A DNA stretch of 64,000 nucleotides. Source: Nageia nagi. Lineage: Eukaryota > Pinophyta. A program made the position numbers and the translations under genes. Every line of letters begins with the position of its first letter. The first letter of the stretch is position 1. The notes below the pieces were generated by a model. The model ran no database searches. It was not told where the DNA came from and was given only the letters and a program-made list of their open reading frames with translations. The stretch is from NCBI GenBank assembly GCA_050084985.1, contig JBITNC010000001.1, positions 170,190,001 to 170,254,000 of the forward strand, read 5' to 3'. This document shows positions 56,346 to 64,000 of this stretch, in pieces.

Positions 56346-57570
56346 ATATTTAAAAAAATAATCCCTCATTATTTTACTTAACTCTAAAAGTAAACATAAT
56401 TTAATTGACCCTAATGTGACCAAACATAATATTGTAATTTTAAGCTCAACATGGGTGATTATCACATACAAAGCGACATGTATGTATATCCATTAGGAGG
56501 GTATGATGTGGTCTTAGGATTTCAATGGTTATGCATATTGGGACCTATATTAATGGACTTCCTTTAACTATGGATGAAATTCATGGTTGAAGGACATACA
56601 TATCACTCACCAAATTACATGTTATTCCATCATAGATTATAAGTTCTCATTATATGGAGAAGTTAATTTGAAAAGGAAAAAATGGAATGGTAGGATAACT
56701 ATTTGCACTACAACTAATGACTTAGGATGGAGATGGAGGTGAATTTGTAGAGCTACAAAAATTATTAGCACATCATGAGAGTGTTTTTGAAGAACCAAAA
56801 GGGATACCTCCCAATCACCCTCAAGACCAAACTATACAACTAATCCCTAATAGTCAACCACCCAACATTTGACCCTACCATTATACTTATTTGTAGAGAG
56901 ATAAAATTAAAAAGCTAGTACAAGAGATGTTGGAAGCTAGGATTATTAGGCCAAGTGTTAGTCCTTACTCTTAACCTATCACATTAGCTCAAAAAAAGGA
57001 TGGATCTTAGTGATTATGCATAGAATTTTGGGCTCTCAACAAAGTTATTATGAAAGGTAAATTCCATATTCCCATCATTGATGAACTACTACATGAGCTA
57101 CATGAAGCCAAAATACTTCTCAAAACTAGATCTATGATTATGATACCATCAATTATAACTCCATGAAGAAGATTTTCTATAAATATCTTTTTGAATGCAT
57201 GAAGGTCATTATGAATTTTTAGTAATGCCTTTCAGTATTATTAATCCTCCTTCAACATTCTAGAGTCTGATGAATCAAGTATTTTTATCTCATCTTCAAA
57301 AATTTCTTTTATTTTTCTTTGATGTTATTTTGATCTATAAAAAGATATGGGAGGATCATTTAGCACACTTAGATCAAACATTGAAATTACTTCAAGAGCA
57401 TCAATTATGCAAAGAAATCCAAGTATTGCTTTGCAATATGGGAGATCAAATACTTAGGGCATATCATTTCTAAAGAGGGCCTCAAGGTCAATCCACATAA
57501 AATTATAGACGTGCAAGATTGGCCTATTCCAAAATCACTCAAGGGAATGAGGGGATTTCTAGACCTAACA
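56346..57570 (+). pseudogene. Element D protease and reverse transcriptase
   Basis: Protease: SKHNLIDPNVTKHN at about 56385, then DMYVYPLGGYDVVLGFQWLC and LGPILMDFL. RT: LLAHHESVFEEPKGIPPNHP, IKKLVQEMLEARIIRPSVSP, ITLAQKKDGS, LCIEFWALNKVIMKGKFHIP and IIDELLHELHEAKI. Then come GHYEFLVMPFS in another frame and LSHLQKFLLFFFDVILIYKK. The FFDD box of the active site reads FFDV, so one catalytic Asp is lost. Many frameshifts are present; the longest open part is 67 codons (57270-57473). Confidence 0.8.
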
Positions 57571-57960
57571 AGTTATTACTAAAAATTTGTAAAGACTTAT
57601 GGGAAGAACATGGCTCCACTTACATCATTACTAAAAAAAGATGTCTTTAACTAGTCACAAATAATTGAAGAATCATTCTGAAAATGGAAGGAGTTAATGT
57701 GTTCCACTCCTATTTTAGCCATGTCAAATTTTTCTAAAATATTTATCATTGAGAGTGATGCCTATGGAATAGGATTGGATGTAGTTTTGATGCAAGAGGG
57801 AAGACCATTGGCTTTCACTAGTAAGGCATTATCAAGTCAAAATTTGGTTATATTTACCAATGAAAAGGAGATGTTGGCAATAATCTATGTGATTCAAAAA
57901 TGGATACCCTACCTCATTGGTTGAAATTTTATTGTATGCAAAAATCATCATAGTATAAAT
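57571..57960 (+). pseudogene. Element D RNase H
   Basis: A 75-codon open frame at 57697-57924 reads MCSTPILAMSNFSKIFIIES, DAYGIGLDVVLMQEGRPLAF, TSKALSSQNLVIFTNEKEML and AIIYVIQKWIPYLIG. The D-A..-GIGA.L.Q-GRPLAF-S-LS, the EKE-LAI and the KW--YL-G all match gypsy RNase H. NYFLEQ follows. Only a few substitutions separate this frame from the consensus. Confidence 0.85.
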
Positions 57961-59545
57961 TACTTTTTGGAACAATAATTATGATAACTAAACAATAAAA
58001 GTGGATGAGCAAATTATTAGTGTATAACTATGAAATAGTATATAAAAAGAGTTCAAAAATATAGTTACAGATGCTCTTTCCCACAAATTTGAGGAACCTA
58101 TAGCATTGCAAGAAATTTCACTACTAGTTTCCTATGGTTAGAGTAGCTAAAGAAAGAATGACTTCAAGATGACTTAATTTAGGTATTAATTCACAAATCT
58201 AGATAAATTCTACTAGTAAACTAAATTTCTCATGGCAAGATGGTATTTTATGCTTCAAAGGTTGCATTGCATTACCATCCACTTCTTCATGTCGAGAAGT
58301 AATACTTTTGGAATTACATGCTTCACCATCAGTTGGATACTCAAGGTTTCTCAAAACATATAAGAGAGTAACCAATCTTTTTGTTGGGAAAAAATAAAAT
58401 AAGACATCAAGAAATTTATTTTCAAATGTAATGTTTATGAGAAATATAATGGTGAAATAGTTGGCACTCATTGTTTACTTCAACCCTTACCTATCCCAAG
58501 TCATACCTAAATTGTTATCTCAATGGAATTCATTTAAGGCCTCCCTAAGTCTTAAGCTAAATCTATTATCTTGGTGGTAGTTGATTAGTTATCTAAGTAT
58601 GCACAATTTTTATCTTTAGCACATCCATTTAAAGCTATCAATGTGGCCCAACTTTGTGTTGATAATATATTCAAGCTTCATGGTATGCTTGCTACCATAG
58701 TTAGTGATTAATACCTAATATTTCATAGCAAATTCTAGCAAAAACTATTTAAGTTGCAAGGAACTCAACTTAAAATGAGTTCATCTTATTATACGTAGAA
58801 TGATGAAAAGTTTGAAATTGTTAACAAGTGCTTATAAATCTATTTGCATTATTTTAAATCAACCCAACCATTTCATTGGGTAAAAATATTTCCATTAGTA
58901 GAATGGTGGTATAAAACTTCATACCATACAACCATTTAGATGACACCATATGAAGCATTGTATGGTTAGGCACCACCAATAGTGGCAACACATGTCCCAT
59001 GTAGTACAAAGTCCCAAGAAATTGATACTAATTTACATACTTAAAAATAATATTCTTCATCATCTTCAAGAGAATTTATGGATTGCTCAACATTGCATGA
59101 AAAAATAGGTTGATCAGAATAAGGTGAAACATGAATTTCAAGCTGACAATATGGTGTTCCTACACTTACAACCATATAGATAGAAATCCTTAAATATTAA
59201 AAATTAGCTCCAAAATTTTATTGCCCTTACAAATTTCTTCAATGCATTGGACCCTTTTCTTATAAGTTGGAGTTACCAATGTCTTCCAAGGTTCATCTGG
59301 TATTCCATGTTTCATGTTTGAAAAAGGTAGTGGGATCATAGGTTCAAATTCAATTAGAGTTACTAGAATTCATTGATGATGGTTGTACTAAGATTGAACC
59401 TAAAGTAGTTTTGTATAAGTGCACCATCAACCTTCATCATCTCACCATAACCCAAGTTTTGATTCAATGGTAGGGGCCAGCACATGAAGATGCAACATGG
59501 AAGAAAACACATGAGCTTCAACAAGAGTTTTCAAATTTCTAGCTT
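57961..59545 (+). pseudogene. Element D integrase with chromodomain-like tail
   Basis: Integrase starts near 58240 with GILCFKGCIALPSTSSCREV and LLELHASPSVGYSRFLKTYK. Then come SKYAQFLSLAHPFKAINVAQ, LHGMLATIVSD, LFKLQGTQLKMSSSYY, EWWYKTSYHTTI and MTPYEALYG. After the GPFSYKLELPMSSKVHLVFH and VSCLKKVVGS stretch, the end reads IEPKVVLYKCTINLHHLTIT, QVLIQW-GPAHEDATWKK and ELQQEFSNF, stop at about 59540. The VLVQW.G-..EDATWE..-L...FP pattern is the chromodomain-like tail of chromoviruses, which directs insertion to chromatin marks in known elements. The core is broken by stops and frameshifts. Confidence 0.82.
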
Positions 59546-59563
59546 TGAGGAAAAAGCTATTTC

Positions 59564-59577
59564 CAAGAGGGGTGGCA
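59564..59577 (+). other. Polypurine tract of element D
   Basis: CAAGAGGGGTGGCA lies directly before the LTR start TGTTAGCATCCC. This is typical for this group. Confidence 0.75.
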
Positions 59578-59868
59578 TGTTAGCATCCCACATCTTAACA
59601 TTTACTTAGGTTTATTTATGCTTTAGTTAATTTAATTATCTTCTTATGTCAGCTTGTAATATAAACTATCATATTTTGTAAGGTGAAGTGTCATTTTGAA
59701 TGTAAACCATCAATTAGGGTAGGAAGATTATAAATACTTATAATAGGGGTAAAGAGAGCATGTTGACAAATCATTTATCTTTTATGTTGTAAGAAAAAAT
59801 CCCCCTCAAAGTGACCTACAATTTTATTTGAATTTGTGAAGTAATATTGTGTAATATTTATCTTTAAT
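59578..59868 (+). repeat. 3' LTR of element D, truncated by element E
   Basis: It starts TGTTAGCATCCCACATC and aligns with 54329 on. A TATA box TATAAATAC is at 59729-59737. Similarity stops near 59868, where the LTR of element E begins. Confidence 0.8.
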
Positions 59869-60267
59869 GTAAATTCACTTAATGCTTAAAGCATATTTAG
59901 ATACCTTAAAGCATTAAGAGAATAAATATAGAAAGAGAAATAAATATAGAAACACCTTTAACCTTACCCTTTGGTTAAATGGAGGTTAAAGGATGAGTTT
60001 ATTCTTATAAATAGAGAGGTACCCCTCATCTCATGGTAATAAAACAATTGTAAAGCTAGGATTAGGGTCTGGAGAGATGATTCTATGAGAGAGGTTCTTG
60101 AGAATAAGATCTTAGTTAGTGGATGTACTCCCAAGGAGGGAGGAACAACTTTATATCTTATGTTATTTGTGAGATTTTTTTGAGTTATTATGCTATTATG
60201 TTAATGTTGTAAGTGCCTTCTTGAGATATTGGTAAACTAGAGATTAATTTGAAAAGGCTTAATTGCA
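59869..60267 (+). repeat. 5' LTR of element E
   Basis: It starts TGTAAATTCACTTAATGC and ends GGCTTAATTGCA, five bases before the primer-binding site. A TATA box TATAAATAG is at 60006-60014. Near its start an inverted repeat (CTTAATGCTTAAAGC against CTTAAAGCATTAAG) can form a hairpin. The start is inferred from where element D similarity ends. Confidence 0.7.
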
Positions 60268-60272
60268 TAAAG

Positions 60273-60285
60273 TGGTATCAGAGCC
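60273..60285 (+). other. Primer-binding site of element E
   Basis: TGGTATCAGAGCC, the exact plant initiator-Met tRNA type, followed by ATTATTGG. Confidence 0.9.
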
Positions 60286-62653
60286 ATTATTGGAGACCCC
60301 TCTTCAACATATTTGAAAGTCCTTCCTCTTCTTTCTACATCTACTTTGTTAGGGTAAAAAGGATTGAAGATATAATTTACCTCCTACCTTGTTCATTATC
60401 AAAGTTTGCTTTATTACTAACCATTTTGGTTACTTGATTATCAAGTTTTATTTAGCAAAATGTATTCAAAGTAGATATTATTGCTATTTTTTTTTTGCTA
60501 TACTAACATGTTAGTTCACTCTTATGTTATTGCTATGCAATATTTTTTTACTAACAATAGTTTGTTAGTTGCAAATTTTTTTAAGTAAAATTACTTAATG
60601 TATAGCAATAATATGCAAGTTTTGGGTAAATTTGCTTTCATATAGCAATAAAGGGTTATTATAGCTTAAATTTGCAAAAAAATTAACAATAATGATGTTA
60701 TTGCAATTTTTTTTTACAATCCTAGTATGTTTGTAAAATAATTAAATTGCATGCCTTATTGCATGCATACATAATCTGCTTTGTTTAAAAAAAAAATGTG
60801 ATATATTAAAATATTTTTTTTTTGAAAAAATATATAGATTTATTTTTAAAAACTTTAAAAAAATATAGATTTTTTTAATTTGTTATTTAAAAAATAAAGT
60901 TTTTTTTAAATAAATTAAAAAATAATAAAAAACCAGCACAGCCTTGGTTGCCCAAGGGGTGTGCATAGCCCCAAGGGGCATGCCACTTGTGAAGGGGGCC
61001 TCTACCCCAAGGGTGTATGCTACCCCTAAAGGGGGCCGCCGCCCAACTACTCTCCCTAAGAAAACTTTCTATTTTTAAATAAATATAGAAAGATGTGGAA
61101 TTTTTTCCCTAAAATAAGGTATGAGCTAAATTTAAAACCTTAAATTTTTTTAAGGTTAAAATCATTATAGGTAGCTTTTTAATATTTATCGCCCAACTAC
61201 TCTCCCTAAGAAAACTTTCTATTTTTAAATAAATATAGAAAGATGTGGAATTTTTTCCCTAAAATAAGGTATGAGCTAAATTTAAAACCTTAAATTTTTT
61301 TAAGGTTAAAATCATTATAGGTAGCTTTTTAATATTTATCTATTTTCCAAATTATCCTTAAGTGCTAATAAGAGACATTATTAATCATACATTTAAGGCA
61401 AAAATTATCCAAGTACATGGCTTAATAATTTTTTTCTTAATGCATGATCATTGTTATGCACACATGTGGATGGATAATGTTTTTAAGAGCATAATTGTTG
61501 TTAAGTGGATAAACTCTTTAAATGTATGGTTTAAATTTTTTTCCTAATGCATAATTATTGCTATGTGGATAAAATTCATGGTTTAATACTTTATCCTAAT
61601 ACATAATTATTGCTATGTGGATAAAATTTTTAATGCATGCTTTAAATGTTTTGTCCTAATTATTGCTATTGAGCACACATTTGAATGGATAAAAATTCTC
61701 TTAAGTACTTTTACCTATGCATTTTTAAATGATAATTTGCAAATAAAGAATTATTTTTAAGTCTAATTTTTAAGTAACAAGGGGGATAATTCTTCATTTT
61801 TTTATAATTAACCTTTGTAAAGAGATCCTTTAGGGGTTGTAACAAAACCCATTGTACTCTTAGGCTCATTTGTTGTTACTTAAAATTAATGAACCTTTGC
61901 AAAAATATCCATTAGGAATTGTAACAAAACCCATTGGATTCTTTACCTTATACTTATGGATGATGTTAGATGTACTTTCATTTTTTAAAGCATTTTATTG
62001 TTTTGCACTTTTATTTTATATACAAAGTACATAAACATTGAAAATTACTTCCCCTAAAATGAACACATATGCACATTTATTCCCCAACATGACTTGTTTG
62101 GGGATCTATAAGGTGAAAATAAGGTAGATTAGAGTTGTTCAATCTAATGACCCAAGTGGTGAAAAGTTTGTACTTATTCATTGCTCCTAAGTCCTTTGTT
62201 GTCTAGATTTAACTCCATATAGGTGGATATGCATGTGTAGTGATACCACATATCTAGCTTTCCATTCAGAGATTATCCTCGTAACCTAGGAGTAAAACTA
62301 AAAATTTAATCAAGATAATTGATTTTTCTAATTCAACATACATCAAAACCTTGGAAAATAACTATTACTTCTCCTTGTGAGAGTATATTGTTACCCAAGG
62401 TGAACTAGTTGAGGATTGGTAGGACTTGGGCTCCTTGCGGGCATCTAGATGAAGGCCTAATTTTAGATAAGAAAATAAGCTTTAACTCTTTCAATTATAA
62501 TTGATGATAAAAATATTTTATAGATGATTATTATTCTTGTTAATAGTTTAAGCATTTGATATGTTTATTAGTTCAAACATGTATTTGTATGATTAATATT
62601 TTTAAACTCAACATATATGCTTACATTGTTTATCACTTTCATATTTTGTAGCA
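60286..62653. other. Leader of element E with duplications
   Basis: 2.4 kb without a supported gene. It is A/T-rich with long T and A runs (60480-60930), then a short GC-rich stretch with CCAAGGGG-CAT blocks (60940-61035). The perfect 150-bp duplication (61041-61340) follows. At 61435-61690 the block TAATGCATAATTATTGCTAT recurs about every 50-60 bp with variation. A pair of loosely similar 81-bp units (GTAACAAAACCCATTG at 61839 and 61920) comes before the gag start. Confidence 0.6.
61041..61340. repeat. Perfect tandem duplication, 2 x 150 bp
   Basis: GCCCAACTACTCTCCCTAAG begins at 61041 and 61191. All 150 bases appear identical in both copies, ending TTTTTAATATTTATC. In a window where every other repeat is decayed, identity over 150 bp is striking. 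It may be a recent event or an assembly artefact. Confidence 0.95.
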
Positions 62654-64000
62654 ATGGAAGACTCCTTGGCACCCAAGCATATTCTATATGGTTCCAAATA
62701 TGGTATTTGAGAACCTAGGATGAAACTAGAACTTCAAGCATAGAAAATTTATATGATTGTTAGTGAAAACCAAGTTGCTCCATCAAGGAAGAAGGAACTT
62801 GAAGCTTATAATACAAATAATGATTTGGAAAACTCTATAATTTTTCATGCTATTTTAGATGAAATACTTCTCATAATATATTTTTCAAACTCTACAAAAG
62901 AAGCTTGGGATAAATTGAAGAGTATCTACCTTGGCACCAAATTCTCTAGAAGGTTCACCATTCTTTAGAAGTTATTGCAATCATGTCAAGAGAAAAAAAA
63001 AGTGTGTCAATACATATGAATAAGGTTATTGACCTTAGGAACTAACTTGTAGGTTGTGGTTACAATTAGATCAATGATAATTTTTTTAATTTCATCATCT
63101 TTCAAAGCCTCTCTGCTAAATCTAGCAACTTTATGATTGTTATTGAAACTAGGCTTGATGATGAGAAAGAAGTGTTCTCTTTGGAAAATATATCAAGGCT
63201 TCTCTTGAAACATGAGGAAACACTTAAAAATAAAGTGTTGATTACCACTCCTAAAGAGCCTTCTATGGTATTAGGTGCAATGCAGCCTCACTTCAAAAAT
63301 AAGAACCATAACCAAAAGAAGGATTCTCATGCTGCTAAGAAGAACTTTAAGAATGGTGGAAATAAGAAGAATTATAATCATGATAAGACAAAGAAAATTA
63401 AAGCTAAATTTGATAAAAATTATCATTTCTATGACATCTATGGTCATAAGAAAGTTGATTGCTATAAGAAAAAAAAATAACAAGGTGAAAAAGAATTTGA
63501 AAAACCAAACAAATCTAATAACAAGAAGAAGAACAAGAATTATGCTTATGTTGCTACATTTTACTCTATGTCTTGTACTTTATCAAATGATTGGATTGTT
63601 GATTCTAGATGCACTAATCACATGTGTTTTAAAAAAGATAAGTTTGAAAATTTTCATAAGTATAGAAAATATACAATTATGATAGATGATAATTCAATCT
63701 TTGAAGTTCAAGGTATTGGGAGAGTGTGGTTACAAGGAAAGATTCTTGAGAATGTGCTTTATGTACCTAAATGCACTATGAATCTTTTTTCTATAATTTA
63801 GGTTGAAAGGGAGGGTTACTCTTTTGAGTTTAACTCACACTCTTGGTGCATGAAAAAGGGTCTTGCCACTTTGGTGAAAGGATGAGTTAAAGATGACCTT
63901 TACATTGTGGATCAATATCCAACAAAGATGTGCCTTGCAACTAATGTTTTCTCTAGAGACAATCTTTGGCACCATAAATTAGGCCACCTAAACCATAAGA
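62654..64000 (+). pseudogene. Element E gag-protease-integrase (N-terminal), Ty1/copia
   Basis: One frame runs from the Met at 62654 (MEDSLAPKHILYGSKYGI) to the window end with eight stops (TGA, TAG, TAA) and no frameshift. Gag: NSTKEAWDKLKSIYLGTKFS, NFMIVIETRLDDEKEVFSLE and a Lys/Asn-rich region. The zinc knuckle YHFYDIYGHKKVDCY has lost its first two Cys to Tyr (C to Y fits G-to-A change). Protease: NDWIVDSRCTNHMCFKKDKF, where the D-S-G loop reads D-S-R, then VQGIGRVWLQGKILENVLYV and PKCTMNLFS. Pre-integrase: DDLYIVDQYP and NLWHHKLGHLNHK, the H..-.LGH zinc-binding start. Reverse transcriptase is beyond the edge. It looks like an element inactivated by deamination only. Confidence 0.88.

Larger units (their letters stand above)
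54329..59868 (+). mobile_element. Element D: chromovirus (Ty3/gypsy) inserted in the G1 3' LTR
   Basis: Its 414-bp left LTR (54329-54742) is followed by a primer-binding site, gag with a zinc knuckle, protease, reverse transcriptase, RNase H, and integrase with a chromodomain-like tail. A purine tract and the first 291 bp of the right LTR follow. Element E then interrupts that LTR at 59868. The pol order, the GGYDVVLG protease signature and the chromodomain-like C-terminus identify a chromovirus. Every gene is broken. The left flank GTCAT may be one target duplication; the other copy is out of reach. Confidence 0.85.
59869..64000 (+). mobile_element. Element E: Ty1/copia element, 5' part, runs off the right edge
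   Basis: Order: LTR of about 399 bp, a well-kept primer-binding site, a long leader of about 2.4 kb, then a gag-protease-integrase frame to the window end. It interrupts the right LTR of element D and so is the latest insertion of the stack. The coding part has stops but no frameshift, in line with young age. The leader holds a perfect 150-bp duplication. Confidence 0.85.

Noticed and set aside
60930-61040. A GC-rich stretch with CCAAGGGG blocks that might be a gene promoter or CpG island
   Set aside because: It is short, lies in the leader of element E and has no downstream gene other than gag.

Overview
This window looks like nuclear DNA from a plant with a large, repeat-filled genome. A gymnosperm or another large-genome plant would fit, but the sequence alone does not prove it. 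It is AT-rich and CpG-poor. I found no intact host gene, no tRNA or rRNA gene, and nothing bacterial or organellar. Nearly everything recognisable is decayed LTR retrotransposon. The broken reading frames carry mostly single-base stops (TAG, TAA or TGA where CAG, CAA, CGA or TGG is expected). This is the pattern left by deamination of methylated cytosine.

Left part (1-14.16 kb): a minus-strand LTR element runs off the left edge (element A), with a 27-residue tandem repeat in its ORF. It is followed by a Ty3/gypsy gag fragment, a Ty1/copia gag fragment, a 71-bp repeat array and a 2.9-kb element with paired 205-bp LTRs (element B). Element B holds a 32-bp minisatellite and a near-perfect hairpin. 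Next is a plus-strand copia fragment (gag, protease, integrase N-terminus) whose protease is split by a tRNA-derived SINE. A 25-bp repeat array and an unidentified minus-strand coding relic follow.

Central part (14.17-54.3 kb): a giant plus-strand Ty3/gypsy element of Tat/Ogre type (G1) has been opened by two insertions. The first is a 2.9-kb gag-only LTR element (C). The second is a 21.9-kb minus-strand element (G2) of the same family as G1, with LTRs of about 1 kb and a perfect 5-bp target duplication CAAAG. G1 encodes gag, protease, a G-patch motif, reverse transcriptase, two RNase H domains and integrase. After a long spacer it carries an antisense plant-mobile-domain (PMD) ORF, then short tandem repeats, a polypurine tract and the 3' LTR. 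G2 has the same plan, including the antisense PMD ORF, but its second RNase H and integrase are missing. In their place lies a block of about 6 kb with an unidentified decayed ORF of about 1,200 codons and two tandem-repeat arrays.

Right part (54.3-64 kb): a chromovirus (D; gag to integrase with a chromodomain-like tail) sits in the 3' LTR of G1. A Ty1/copia element (E) sits in the 3' LTR of D and runs off the right edge. E is the least decayed: from gag to the integrase N-terminus it stays in one frame with eight stops and no frameshift. Nesting therefore gives the relative ages G1, then D, then E, and G1, then C and G2. The most interesting signals are the antisense PMD ORF kept in two copies of one family, the G-patch in pol, the unidentified large ORF in G2, and the repeat-bearing gag-only elements.
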